Part shown: positions 1-9,050 of the stretch, piece by piece | Layout of the letters: each line of letters starts with the position of its first letter | How positions within the stretch are numbered: position 1 is the first letter of the stretch | Source: Clostridia bacterium | Lineage (GTDB): Bacteria; Bacillota; Clostridia; Oscillospirales; CAG-382 | Length of the DNA: 64,000 nt | Assembly (NCBI GenBank): GCA_017560085.1 | Contig: JAFYPA010000064.1 | Location: 18,137-82,136, forward strand | Direction of reading: 5' to 3' | Program-made: the position numbers and the translations under genes | The notes under the pieces: model-generated | The model's database searches: none | Told to the model about the DNA's origin: nothing | Seen by the model: only the letters and a program-made list of their open reading frames with translations

Positions 1-2
1 TG

Positions 3-1106
3 CTTTTTGCTACTCTTCCCGAGCTTAACGAAAAGGCGATCGGTATTTCCGTACCCGACTTTGCGAGAGAGTATGCTCCCACGCTTCTCTCCTACGCACT
101 TATTGATGCTCTTCCCGAGGGTGAGGATACGGAGGCACTTGCGGAAAAATATCTTGCTATCCTTCTTGAGGCGGCTTCAAATGTTACAAAGGAAGCCGAT
201 TCCGTTACGGTAAGCGAAATTTCTCAGGATGTCAACTGTGTTTCCTTTGATATAACTCCCGACGACCTTTACAATGCTACGGTAAAGCTTGCAGAGACTG
301 CGGTGGATGACCCCGCCATCAAGGCTGTCTTTGAAGAAATTTCCGACGAGCTTTATGCTTCGGGCGGTGCGGAGAGCTTTGACTCGGTTGAGGCTATGAT
401 TGATGCTACATACAATGAGTTTGACAGACAGGCTGAAAATCTCAAGAAATATCCCGAGCTTTACACAATCTCCTCCGATATTGCGGTAAATCTTTACACA
501 AGCACCGACGATGAGCTTATCGGCTTTGAGGTATTCTCCGATGAATACAGTGTTCTCGAATGTCTCACTGCCGAAAAGGATGATGAATTTGCATTTGTTG
601 TTTCCGCAGAGGATTTCATTGTTGAGGGTACGGGAAGCACCGAGGACGGCAAATGCTTTATGAATGCCGAGGTCAAGGCATATCTTGACGGTGAAAATGC
701 GGTTACCGTTATGACGGTAAATGTGGACGGCATTGACACAGAGCTTCTTGAGGACGGCTTCTTCAATGGTACAATCACAGTAAAGCCCGGAAGAGACTTT
801 GCTCTTTCAATCGGTCAGGGCGGCGATATTCTTGCGGAATGCGAGGCGGTTATAAGCTTTACTCAGACAAATCTCGACGATGCAAACACGGTAATCACCT
901 TCAACTACAAGGGCAAGAAGGTACTTTCACTCGATGCATACGGTGCGATGAAGTCTCCCTCCGAAATCGTTGTTCCCACATCCTGGTACGAAGCGACAAA
1001 CAAGGAGGATATGCAGAAGTTCATGCAGGATATCGATACTACCACGGTTATTACAAACCTTTCAGAGGCGGGTATTCTCAATAAGTTATTCTCCTTTATG
1101 GGTTAA
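3..1106 (+). CDS. Surface/membrane-associated protein of unknown function, 5' end outside window
   Basis: The reading frame is open from base 3, so the gene starts upstream of the window; the ATG at 303 is internal. About 367 residues are visible, acidic and rich in Asp/Glu. The order of segments resembles the C-terminal two thirds of the next gene (1241-3088): a PELN/PELT stretch, a KYL(A/G)I helix, a DITPDDL-like segment, then an NGTITVKPGR segment matching SGTIKLSIGR, and a similar tail after an I(V/A)(V/I)P motif. The two are therefore probably tandem paralogues. If so, the missing part would carry the zinc ribbon and membrane helix. No enzyme motif is visible and the function is unknown. 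Confidence 0.8.
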   Translation, partial: LFATLPELNEKAIGISVPDFAREYAPTLLSYALIDALPEGEDTEALAEKYLAILLEAASNVTKEADSVTVSEISQDVNCVSFDITPDDLYNATVKLAETAVDDPAIKAVFEEISDELYASGGAESFDSVEAMIDATYNEFDRQAENLKKYPELYTISSDIAVNLYTSTDDELIGFEVFSDEYSVLECLTAEKDDEFAFVVSAEDFIVEGTGSTEDGKCFMNAEVKAYLDGENAVTVMTVNVDGIDTELLEDGFFNGTITVKPGRDFALSIGQGGDILAECEAVISFTQTNLDDANTVITFNYKGKKVLSLDAYGAMKSPSEIVVPTSWYEATNKEDMQKFMQDIDTTTVITNLSEAGILNKLFSFMG

Positions 1107-1123
1107 TTGAAAAGGCTTTTACG

Positions 1124-1154
1124 GAATCGCTCCTTGCGGGGCGGTTCTTTTTTT
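1124..1154 (+). terminator. Rho-independent terminator
   Basis: A 10-bp stem (1124-1133 with 1138-1147, two G-T pairs), a TTGC loop and seven T's at 1148-1154. It ends the first gene. Confidence 0.9.
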
Positions 1155-1158
1155 GCTA

Positions 1159-1187
1159 TTGACATTCGGGAACGGTTACTGTATAAT
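1159..1187 (+). promoter_or_regulatory. Sigma-70-type promoter for the zinc-ribbon/ABC operon
   Basis: TTGACA at 1159-1164 and TATAAT at 1182-1187 with a 17-bp spacer, both perfect consensus. It follows the terminator directly and precedes the AAGGAG site at 1226-1231. Confidence 0.9.
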
Positions 1188-1240
1188 AAGAATGGATAGT
1201 AATATAAATCAAATTCGTCAAAGAAAAGGAGATACTCATC

Positions 1241-3088
1241 ATGATATGCAAGAATTGCGGTAAGGAATTTTCCGAGGAAAACAAAATCTGTCCCGAATGC
1301 GGTACGGAATATACCGAGGATGAGACAGTGCAGACTCAGGAGGGCTCGGAGGAAATAACACAAGCCGAGACGGAAGCTCCCGAAAATGAAACGGAGACTG
1401 CAGAATCCGTCGATGAGGCAACTGCAGAAAAGCCGAGGATGTCGGGCCGTAAAAAGGCTGTTATCGGAATTGCTGTGGCGGTTGCACTTTGTACGGTGCT
1501 TTCCGTTGTGATATTCGCTGTGGCTCCCGCGGTGAAAAATGCGGTTATTGACAACAAGCCTCCGAAGGAATATCTTGAGTACATAATCACGGAAAAGAAC
1601 TCCGCTTCCGAAAGCGTTACCGGTGTTGTTAACACGGTAAAGGATTTATCGGGCGGTATTGCAGGTCTTAAGGTAACTGCAGAATACAACAAGCACGAGG
1701 CATTCGATGCATTTGTTGATGCATTGGGAATTGACCTTCCCGAGGGCGGCGAAATCAGTGAAGGGCTTGACAGCCTCGGAATCACCTTTAATGCATCCGA
1801 GGATGACGGCCTTTTTGCACTTGGTGCAGGAGCAAGCGTGAACGGTGCGGATATTGTCAGCGCAAATCTTGCCGCAAGCACGGACGGCTCTGCGTTCTAT
1901 CTTTCGGCTCCCGAGCTTACGGACAGTGCCGCGGTATTCAGACCCGAGGCTTCCGAGGCTTCGGAAATCAACGCTGCGGTGCTTTCCTTCCTTTGCAGGC
2001 TTCCCTCTGTGCTTCCCGAGGATGACAGGACAAACGAGCTTCTTGACAAATACCTCGGCATTGCCTTTGACAGCCTTTGCGACGTTGAGAAAATCGACAG
2101 CACGGTAAGTGTAGGCAATATCACTCAGAAGTGTAATCTTATCACGGTTAAGCTTTCATATGACGACATCTTCCATATAACAAAGAATGTACTCACAGAG
2201 GCTGCGGCTGACGCCGAGCTTAAGGAGGCACTCTCACCCGCAATTCAGCTTCTTTCCGATTGCACGCAGGAATATCTTGAAAAGGTCGGCGCATCGGAGC
2301 TGAAGAAGGTTGCCGCCCGCGAAATGCTCCGTCCCGAAATGCTTGACAAGTATCTCGGTATGCTTGCGGACAACATTGATATAGCAAAGCTTCCCGGAAA
2401 GCTTATTTTCCGTGAGAATACGGTTATCGAGCTTCGCACAAACGACAAGCACGAGCTTATCGGAATTACTCTTATCGAAGAGGACAAAACTGTTTTCAGT
2501 GCGGTTTCAGCCGTTAAGGGAAATAAATTCCACGACAGAATCACCGTTGGTGTAGGTGCGCTTGACCTTACTGTGCTTTCCGGAAGCGGAAAAATTTCCG
2601 GCGGAAAGAAGAGTGGCGAGTATGAAATCGGTCCCGGTGCGGAGTATATAAGAGCAGAGCTTCACGATTTCGATATCAAGAAGTGGAATAAGAGCGGTCT
2701 TATGTCCGGCACAATAAAGCTCAGCATAGGAAGAGCCGTTACCTCTACCCTTCTTGAGAAGTTCGTAAGCAAGGCTTATACCGACGTAATTCGCGACAGT
2801 GAAATAACTCTCAGTTTTGAACGCACGGGACTTCTAGATGCAGGATTCGATGCGAGACTCGGATACAAGGGCGAGGATGTTGCTTCGGTAAGCGTAACGG
2901 CGGGCGTATCAAAGGCGGAAAGCATTGCCATTCCCGAAAGCACGGTTGATGTATCATCTCCCGAGGGATTTGCAGAATTCTATTCTACAATGAGCGCGGA
3001 CGGTGTTATTTCCTCGCTTGAGAAGGTTAATGCTCCGTCGGGAATGATTGAGGCGGCAAAGAGCTTAAATAAGCGTCTCGGTAAATAA
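1241..3088 (+). CDS. Zinc-ribbon, single-pass membrane protein with large extracellular domain
   Basis: 615 aa. The N-terminus has a zinc ribbon (C3, C6, C17, C20), then an acidic Glu/Thr-rich linker to about residue 66, a basic stretch RKK and one membrane helix at about 73-98. The remaining ~515 residues have no recognised domain and would lie outside the cell. The C-terminal part resembles the preceding partial gene. Cytoplasmic zinc-ribbon plus transmembrane helix is a common architecture in Clostridia, usually of unknown role. It has its own consensus promoter and AAGGAG site. No terminator is seen before the ABC genes 35 bp downstream, so it is probably co-transcribed with them. Substrate and function are unknown. 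Confidence 0.85.
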   Translation: MICKNCGKEFSEENKICPECGTEYTEDETVQTQEGSEEITQAETEAPENETETAESVDEATAEKPRMSGRKKAVIGIAVAVALCTVLSVVIFAVAPAVKNAVIDNKPPKEYLEYIITEKNSASESVTGVVNTVKDLSGGIAGLKVTAEYNKHEAFDAFVDALGIDLPEGGEISEGLDSLGITFNASEDDGLFALGAGASVNGADIVSANLAASTDGSAFYLSAPELTDSAAVFRPEASEASEINAAVLSFLCRLPSVLPEDDRTNELLDKYLGIAFDSLCDVEKIDSTVSVGNITQKCNLITVKLSYDDIFHITKNVLTEAAADAELKEALSPAIQLLSDCTQEYLEKVGASELKKVAAREMLRPEMLDKYLGMLADNIDIAKLPGKLIFRENTVIELRTNDKHELIGITLIEEDKTVFSAVSAVKGNKFHDRITVGVGALDLTVLSGSGKISGGKKSGEYEIGPGAEYIRAELHDFDIKKWNKSGLMSGTIKLSIGRAVTSTLLEKFVSKAYTDVIRDSEITLSFERTGLLDAGFDARLGYKGEDVASVSVTAGVSKAESIAIPESTVDVSSPEGFAEFYSTMSADGVISSLEKVNAPSGMIEAAKSLNKRLGK

Positions 3089-3122
3089 TACCTTGCCATT
3101 GTAATATTGATTGGAACAAATT

Positions 3123-3791
3123 ATGGAAATTAAAAACATCAGCAAAAGCTACGGTAAAAAGACGGTACTGAAGGATATTTCCTTCTCCGCAGACGAGGGC
3201 GTCTGCATAGGTATTGTAGGCGGAAACGGAAGCGGAAAGTCTACTCTTCTGAATATTCTCTCTGGTGTTACACGGTGCGATGGCGGATGCTTTGAGTATG
3301 ACGGTGTGAATCTTTTCGGAAATCGCAAGAGCCGTGCGGAGATTATCGGATATGTTCCTCAGAGCACTCCGCTTATAGAGGAGCTTTCGGCACTTGACAA
3401 TCTTCGACTGTGGTATACGGGTGAGGAAATAAAGAGAGAGCTTTCGGGCGGTGTTCTTGAAAAGCTCGGCATAGGGGAATTTCTGAAGGTTACTGTTTCT
3501 AAGCTTTCGGGCGGTATGAAAAAGAGGCTTGCCATAGGGTGTGCCGTGGCGCACAGTCCGAAAATTCTGCTTCTTGACGAGCCCTCCGCGGCACTTGACG
3601 TTGTATGCAAGCAGACCATCCGAGAATATATCCGTGACTTTAAAGCAAAGGGCGGCATTGTGATTATTGCCACTCACGACACGGACGAGCTTCCTCTTTG
3701 TGACAGGATATACCTTCTGAAGGGCGGAAGTCTTTGTGAGTACCGCTATGACGGAAGCGTTGAGGGGCTTATTGCGGAGCTGAAAAAATGA
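3123..3791 (+). CDS. ABC transporter ATP-binding protein
   Basis: 222 aa from the ATG at 3123. A TTG at 3111 is in frame, but the ATG has a weak GGAA site about 7 nt upstream and gives the usual MEIKNISKSYG start. Walker A is GGNGSGKST (about 33-41). The Q-loop QS, signature LSGGM, Walker B ILLLDEPS with catalytic Glu, and H-loop THD are all present, so it should hydrolyse ATP. Its stop overlaps the start of the first permease (ATGA at 3788-3791), and that permease overlaps the second in the same way, so the three form one translationally coupled exporter. The substrate is unknown; two large-loop permeases suggest an ABC-2 type exporter. Confidence 0.93.
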   Translation: MEIKNISKSYGKKTVLKDISFSADEGVCIGIVGGNGSGKSTLLNILSGVTRCDGGCFEYDGVNLFGNRKSRAEIIGYVPQSTPLIEELSALDNLRLWYTGEEIKRELSGGVLEKLGIGEFLKVTVSKLSGGMKKRLAIGCAVAHSPKILLLDEPSAALDVVCKQTIREYIRDFKAKGGIVIIATHDTDELPLCDRIYLLKGGSLCEYRYDGSVEGLIAELKK

Positions 3792-5023
3792 AAAGAAAAG
3801 CCTATCCCCTTCTTCTTCTGAAAAGGGCACTTAAAATTTATCCGTCGATTCTTGCAACCACACTTGCAACTGTTCTCGCTCTTTCTCTTGCGGCGTTTGC
3901 CATAATCGGAAGCATTGCGAAGGAAAACGGCACAAGGGTTGCAATCGGTATTGTGGGCGACACGACGGAGACCTTCTTTGACGTTGGTATTGACGTTATA
4001 AAAAATATTGACAGCTCGAGATTCTACATTGACCTTCGCTCGATGTCGGAGGCAGAGGCAAGCGATGCTCTTGCGAGAGATGAGATTATGGGATATCTTG
4101 TTATCCCCGATGATTTTATCGACAGTATTGCTTCCCTTGAAAGCTCGGGAGCGACCTATTATATTGCAAACAAGCCCGACAGTCTCGGAACGGTGCTCAC
4201 CCGTGAGGTTATTGACACGGTTTCGGTATATGTTGCGGAAACACAGCGCGTTGCGGCAGGACTTCGGAGCTTTATAAGGGCAAACGGACTTGTCAAGGGT
4301 GACAGTATAAACGAGGTGAGCAAGGCTATCATCACAAACGTGCTTCTCAGTCGGAGCTCCCTTTACGAGACGGAATTTACGGGCGTTGCGGGCAGCATTT
4401 CCACGGGAGGATATTATCTTGTCGGGATGCTTCTGATGCTTATGCTTTTATGGGGAATTTCCTGCTGTGCGCTTTTCACGGGCAGAGATATTGCTCTGTC
4501 GAAATTCCTTTATTCAAGAGGTATCGGCAGCGGTATGCAGATGCTTTGCGAGTATGCCGTTTTTATGCTTGTGACTCTTGTGACTATGATTGTATTTGCG
4601 GTAATATTCGGCACAGTTACCTATAACTTCAGCCTCGGAATTCCCGAGCTTGAGGTAGCGGACGTTATGTCCTGCGTGGGATTTGTATTCGCTTCAATTC
4701 CCGTGATTCTTGCCGTTTGCGCTATGCAGATGATGTTATTCGAGGCTGTGGACGGAACGGTTTCTGCGCTTATTACTCAGTTTTTGTGTGCGGTCGGATT
4801 CGGATATATTTCGGGATGCTTTTATCCCAACTATTTCTTCCCCGATTCTGTCCGTACGGTGGCGAATATTCTTCCCGTGGGAGCGGGCTTCGCTTATATG
4901 AGAGCTGTGTTGACCTCACGGCTTGCACCTATGCAGGTGGTTTTACTGCTCGGATATGCGGGCTTGTTCTTTGCGGCTTCCGTTGCTTTGAGAAAAAAGA
5001 AGATGGCAGGTGATTTGAGATGA
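3788..5023 (+). CDS. ABC-2-type transporter permease
   Basis: 411 aa. One N-terminal membrane helix (about 16-40) is followed by an extracellular domain of about 170 residues and then about five or six hydrophobic helices in the C-terminal half, ending in a basic KKKMAGDLR tail. This is the layout of ABC-2 permeases of the YhgE/DrrB-like exporters. It overlaps the ATPase gene upstream and the second permease downstream by 4 bp each. It is related in layout to the next gene, so the two may form a heterodimeric channel. Confidence 0.85.
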   Translation: MKRKAYPLLLLKRALKIYPSILATTLATVLALSLAAFAIIGSIAKENGTRVAIGIVGDTTETFFDVGIDVIKNIDSSRFYIDLRSMSEAEASDALARDEIMGYLVIPDDFIDSIASLESSGATYYIANKPDSLGTVLTREVIDTVSVYVAETQRVAAGLRSFIRANGLVKGDSINEVSKAIITNVLLSRSSLYETEFTGVAGSISTGGYYLVGMLLMLMLLWGISCCALFTGRDIALSKFLYSRGIGSGMQMLCEYAVFMLVTLVTMIVFAVIFGTVTYNFSLGIPELEVADVMSCVGFVFASIPVILAVCAMQMMLFEAVDGTVSALITQFLCAVGFGYISGCFYPNYFFPDSVRTVANILPVGAGFAYMRAVLTSRLAPMQVVLLLGYAGLFFAASVALRKKKMAGDLR

Positions 5024-6168
5024 AAAGAAAAATCAGGGACCTTGCCGTCTGGTTTATTATGCTATGCAAAAGGCTTCTTCTGAAGCCGAGCTTTATTGCT
5101 CTGCTCATTATTATTCCGCTTTCGGTGGTTGCTCTTAAGTTATGCACCGCCGAGGGAAGCGGAGCTCTGAAGATAGGGCTTTACAGCTATGGCTCGGAGC
5201 TCGGAGAGGAAATAACAAAGTCGCTTCTTGCAAGGGACAGCATAATTCATTTTGAGTCTTTTGACTCTGAGGATGAAGTGAGAAATGCCGTGATTTCGGG
5301 CAAACTTCAGGCTGCGTGGATATTCCCCGCGGACATTGAGCAAAGAATAAAAACGAACGCTGACAACGGCACCGCAAGACCTCTTGTGAATGTTATTCAG
5401 CGGGAAAGCAGTGCTTCTCTCGGGCTTTCGGGTGAGATTCTTTACGGGGCTTTGCATCCCTATGTCAGCTATGAAAATTACGCAAGCTTTATAGAAAAGA
5501 AATACGGAGATACTCACTCGGCCTCCGACGAGGAGATAAGAAGTCATTACTATACGGCTTTTCAGCCCGATTCTATAATAGAAATCCGTGTACTCGGAGA
5601 GGAGCAGGCTGCAAATATCAACACGGACATTCTCTCCTTCCCCGTCCGCGGTATTCTTGCCGTTCTTATGGTATTATGCGGACTTGCCTCGGCTATGGTC
5701 TTCAAGGAGGACAAAAGGGCGGGCAGATTCGGATTTCTGTCGCCGTCAATGCAGATTCTTCCCGAATTCGGTTGTATTCTTGCGGGCGTGGTATTATCCT
5801 GCATCCCCGTGGGAATTTCGCTGATATTCCTTGAGCTCGGTACGGCGTTTTATTCGGAGGTACTCTCGCTGGTGCTTTATGCTTTCGCTTCTTCGGGCTT
5901 CTGTCTCTTATGCTCGCAGATATTCCGCAGCACGGCACGGCTCGGTGCGGTAACGCCGTTTATTATAATTGCGATGCTTGTTCTGTGTCCGATTTTTATA
6001 GATATCGGAATCGGGGCAAGGGTGATATTCCCGCCGTCGCTTTATCTTTATGCTCCGTACAATGCGGGGTATTTGGGGTATCTGGCGGTGTATTCGATAA
6101 TCAGCATCGGGCTTTCGGTATTGATAAAATTTACTCTTTGCGGTATTTTCCCAAGGAACTCAAAATGA
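5020..6168 (+). CDS. ABC-2-type transporter permease (second subunit)
   Basis: 382 aa. Same layout as the preceding permease: an N-terminal helix (about 23-41), an extracellular region up to about 205, then about six hydrophobic helices. The ATG overlaps the preceding stop by 4 bp. Together with 3123-3791 and 3788-5023 it makes a complete exporter (one ATPase, two permeases). Nothing in the sequence reveals the substrate. The adjacent zinc-ribbon surface proteins may be partners, which is an inference from the operon only. Confidence 0.85.
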   Translation: MKRKIRDLAVWFIMLCKRLLLKPSFIALLIIIPLSVVALKLCTAEGSGALKIGLYSYGSELGEEITKSLLARDSIIHFESFDSEDEVRNAVISGKLQAAWIFPADIEQRIKTNADNGTARPLVNVIQRESSASLGLSGEILYGALHPYVSYENYASFIEKKYGDTHSASDEEIRSHYYTAFQPDSIIEIRVLGEEQAANINTDILSFPVRGILAVLMVLCGLASAMVFKEDKRAGRFGFLSPSMQILPEFGCILAGVVLSCIPVGISLIFLELGTAFYSEVLSLVLYAFASSGFCLLCSQIFRSTARLGAVTPFIIIAMLVLCPIFIDIGIGARVIFPPSLYLYAPYNAGYLGYLAVYSIISIGLSVLIKFTLCGIFPRNSK

Positions 6169-6171
6169 CAA

Positions 6172-6215
6172 AAAAAGGGCGTGTAAGCTTTAAGCCTACA
6201 CGTCCTTATGTTTTA
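6172..6215. terminator. Bidirectional terminator between convergent genes
   Basis: A near-perfect inverted repeat (AAGGGCGTGTAAGCTT against TAAGCCTACACGTCCTT) at 6175-6207. An A-run on its left acts as a T-tract for the minus-strand gene; ATGTTTTATTT follows on the plus strand. Confidence 0.85.
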
Positions 6216-6240
6216 TTTATTCGCTTGTGTCACAAGGGAA

Positions 6241-7215
6241 TTATGCCCAGAACATTCCGGAGGGCTTGGGCTCGGAGATGATTACGCTCTTGAGGAACGC
6301 AATTGCCTTTTCGAGACCTTCCTTGCTTGTCATATAGCTGTCCTCGTGCTCGATGGACATAACGTGGTTGTAGCCGACAATCTGAAGTGCGGAAACCATT
6401 TCCTTCCATGCTTCAACGCTTGTGCCGTAGCCGAGGCTTCTGAATACCCAGCTTCTGTTGATTTCGTCACCGTAGTGCTTTGTATCGAGAACGCCGTTTA
6501 CAGCTGTGTTGTACTTGTCAATCTTTGTATCCTTTGCGTGGAAGTGGAACATTGCGCCTGCCTTACCGATTTCGATAATAGCCTTTGCGGGGTCAATGCC
6601 CTGCCAGATAAGGTGAGAGGGGTCGAAGTTCGCACCGATGCAGTCACCTACGGCATTTCTGAGTCTGAAGAGTGTTTCGGGGTTATATACGCAGAAGCCG
6701 GGATGCATTTCGAATGCAATCTTTGTTACGCCGTACTTCTTTGCAACCTCAGCCTTCTTGTTCCAGTAAGGAATGAGAACATCGTTCCACTGGTAGTCAA
6801 GAACCTTGAGGTATTCATCCGGCCAGGGGCAGGTTACCCAGTTGGGCATCTTGTCCTCAGGGCTTCCACCGGGACAGCCGGAGAATGTGATAACTGTATC
6901 GAGGTCAAGCTCGTTTGCAAGCTGACAAGCTCTGTCGAATTCATAGTCGCACTTTGCAGCGAATTCCTTATCGGGAGCAACGCCGTTACCGTGAACGGAA
7001 AGTGCGGAGATGATTGTACCGTACTTGGGGAAAAGCTCCTTATAAGCCTTGAGCTTTGCCTTATCTGCGAGAAGCTCCTCGGGCTTGGAGTGAGCATCAC
7101 CCGGATAACCACCTACGCCGATTTCAACAGCCTCAACGCCGAGAGATGTAACATATTTAAGCATTTCTTCCACCGGCATATCGCCAAGCGGAACTGTAAC
7201 AAGACCTAATTTCAT
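6241..7215 (-). CDS. Sugar phosphate isomerase/epimerase (xylose isomerase-like TIM barrel)
   Basis: 324 aa. Matches the AP-endonuclease-2/xylose-isomerase-like TIM-barrel family: MKLGLVTVPL opening, EIG after strand 2, FEMHPG (metal Glu), NFDPSHL (Asp/His), FHFHAKD (His) and a late MSIEHED (Glu). These are the usual divalent-metal ligands. It starts 43 bp after the stop of the oxidoreductase at 7259-8353 and has an AGGAGG site, so the two are one operon. In such pairs the isomerase commonly acts on a keto-sugar or inositol derivative produced by the oxidoreductase; the substrate cannot be read from the sequence. Confidence 0.9.
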   Translation of the reverse strand: MKLGLVTVPLGDMPVEEMLKYVTSLGVEAVEIGVGGYPGDAHSKPEELLADKAKLKAYKELFPKYGTIISALSVHGNGVAPDKEFAAKCDYEFDRACQLANELDLDTVITFSGCPGGSPEDKMPNWVTCPWPDEYLKVLDYQWNDVLIPYWNKKAEVAKKYGVTKIAFEMHPGFCVYNPETLFRLRNAVGDCIGANFDPSHLIWQGIDPAKAIIEIGKAGAMFHFHAKDTKIDKYNTAVNGVLDTKHYGDEINRSWVFRSLGYGTSVEAWKEMVSALQIVGYNHVMSIEHEDSYMTSKEGLEKAIAFLKSVIISEPKPSGMFWA

Positions 7216-7258
7216 TGGTTTGTCCTCCTGTAAAAATTAAATTTCAGCACCTTAAAAA

Positions 7259-8353
7259 TCAGTTGAAGTAATAGGGCTTACCTGTCTTAGCAGATTCGTA
7301 GATACCTTCAAGAATCTGAGTTACAACGAATGCCTGCTCGGGAAGAACAACGGGATCTGTATCGTTGAGAATTGCGTTGATCCAAGCTCTTGCTTCTCTT
7401 TCTGCGGGTGTGCCGTTTCCTGCACCGTCATAGAAAGCAACGCCGCCTGCGCCGAGGCTGGGGTTCTTTTCGTACTGTCTGCCGCATTCAACGCCGTTGA
7501 TTCTTACGCCGCCCGTGAATGTGTCAAGACCTTCCTTTGTACCGCAGAGCTGATATCTTGTTTCTCTTACTTCAAGAGTGTTAAGTGCCCAAGCGGATTC
7601 GAGAACGATTGTAGCACCGTTTTCCATTACGATGAAGCCGAATGCGGAGTCTTCAACCGTGAATTCCTCGGGCTTCCAGTCGCCCCAGGCGTTACCTGTT
7701 CTTGTCTGGTTGTTGAGCTTGTGGTATGTAGTACCTACGCAGTACTTGGGCTTGTAGTTGTTCATCATCCAGAGTGTGAGGTCGAGAGAGTGTGTACCGA
7801 TGTCGATGAGGGGACCGCCGCCCTGCTCATATTCGTTGAGGAACACGCCCCATGTGGGAACTGCTCTTCTTCTGATTGCGTGGCTCTTTGCGAAGTAGAT
7901 ATCACCGAGGTTGCCGTTGTCGCAGTATTCCTTTGCAAACTGGTTTTCAGCTGCCTGTCTGTTCTGGTAGCCGATTGTGAGCTTCTTGCCTGTTTCCTTG
8001 GAAGCGTCAATCATCTTCTTTGCCTCTGCGCTGTTGATAGCCATAGGCTTTTCGCACATTACGTGCTTGCCTGCGTGGAGAGCGTCAACCGTAATGAAGC
8101 TGTGGCTTCTGTTGGGAGTACAAACGTGAATTACGTCGATTGTTTCGTCCTTGAGAAGCTCCTTGTAGTCTGTGTAAGCCTTTGCACCTTCAACGCCGAA
8201 GTCACGAACAGCCTTCTCTGCCTTCCATGCAACGATGTCGCAGAATGCTACCATTTCTACTTCGGGTACCTTCTTGAGTGCGGGCATATGCTTGCCGTTT
8301 GCGATACCGCCGCAGCCGATGATACCAACTCTTACCTTCTTCTGTTCTGCCAT
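7259..8353 (-). CDS. Gfo/Idh/MocA family NAD(P)-dependent oxidoreductase
   Basis: 364 aa. N-terminal Rossmann fold with GIIGCGGIANGKHMPAL, the CEKPMA motif (catalytic-region Lys of the family), then the C-terminal domain with GGGPLIDIGTHSLDL carrying the Asp and His typical of sugar dehydrogenases. Full length for the family. First gene of a two-gene minus-strand operon with the isomerase. Its likely role is oxidation or reduction of a sugar or cyclitol. A second set of the same gene types lies at 54374-63877. Confidence 0.92.
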   Translation of the reverse strand: MAEQKKVRVGIIGCGGIANGKHMPALKKVPEVEMVAFCDIVAWKAEKAVRDFGVEGAKAYTDYKELLKDETIDVIHVCTPNRSHSFITVDALHAGKHVMCEKPMAINSAEAKKMIDASKETGKKLTIGYQNRQAAENQFAKEYCDNGNLGDIYFAKSHAIRRRAVPTWGVFLNEYEQGGGPLIDIGTHSLDLTLWMMNNYKPKYCVGTTYHKLNNQTRTGNAWGDWKPEEFTVEDSAFGFIVMENGATIVLESAWALNTLEVRETRYQLCGTKEGLDTFTGGVRINGVECGRQYEKNPSLGAGGVAFYDGAGNGTPAEREARAWINAILNDTDPVVLPEQAFVVTQILEGIYESAKTGKPYYFN

Positions 8354-8431
8354 GATTTTATTCCTCTCTTTTTCGCCGTTTTTACGGACTTAAATTACTT
8401 GATTTATGAGCATACCCGCTCATATTACTTT

Positions 8432-8460
8432 ATTTTAACATATATTTCCGCATTTTGCAA
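8432..8460 (-). promoter_or_regulatory. Promoter for the oxidoreductase/isomerase operon
   Basis: On the minus strand TTGCAA (8455-8460), 17-bp spacer, TAAAAT (8432-8437), preceded by TG to give an extended -10. It lies about 80 bp upstream of the start at 8353. Confidence 0.75.
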
Positions 8461-8521
8461 GTGAAATTCGTATAAAAGACAAATTTTTTATATATGTAAG
8501 CATATTTATTGTAAATGCGAC

Positions 8522-8866
8522 TTATCTGTAATAGAGATAGAATGCGGTAACCTCTCTTTTTCTTCCCGTAACAAGGTCGAAGCCGTCAAGAACAACGCCG
8601 TCATTACTCATAAGAGTCCACATTGAAAGGTCGTCTATTTTCGCCTTGAATATTTCGGTTATACCGCAGGTAACGGCAAGATGAATTCCGTCGGGCAAAA
8701 TATTTATATGCCCTTCCCTGCCGACTATTTCCTCTATTCCCTCGAATCTTTCCGTTACGTATTTTACGTGGCGGTTGTTTATTTTTTCGGCGAATTCGTG
8801 ACGGAATGCGGGACTTGTTTCGTCGTTTTTGGAGAATTTTCTTTTGAGCTTTTCTATGATATTCAT
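8522..8866 (-). CDS. Small conserved-looking protein of unknown function
   Basis: 114 aa with a basic N-terminus (EKLKRKFSK) and a C-terminal half of mixed beta-like segments, INILPDGIHLAVTCGI and a WTLMSNDGVVLDGFD stretch. No membrane segment, signal peptide or known motif is apparent. A GGAAGTG ribosome site precedes the ATG. Codon use resembles its neighbours, so it is probably a real gene. It is divergent from the large gene at 9051. I do not recognise the family. Confidence 0.65.
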   Translation of the reverse strand: MNIIEKLKRKFSKNDETSPAFRHEFAEKINNRHVKYVTERFEGIEEIVGREGHINILPDGIHLAVTCGITEIFKAKIDDLSMWTLMSNDGVVLDGFDLVTGRKREVTAFYLYYR

Positions 8867-8958
8867 CGTATCACTTCCTTTGGAAAATATTCTATCACAG
8901 TTTTTTGAAAAAATAAAGGGGAAATTATGTTTTTTACAAAAATATTTAATAATATAAG

Positions 8959-8987
8959 TTGCAAAATCTCAAAAAGTGTGTTATAAT
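8959..8987 (+). promoter_or_regulatory. Promoter for the DUF4011-like/MreB-like operon
   Basis: TTGCAA at 8959-8964, 17-bp spacer, TATAAT at 8982-8987 with an upstream TGT (extended -10). Confidence 0.85.
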
Positions 8988-9050
8988 GTCTTAAAATGCA
9001 TAATTATACTCAATTTTCACATAAATCATCTCCGTCGAAAGGAAAAAGAT

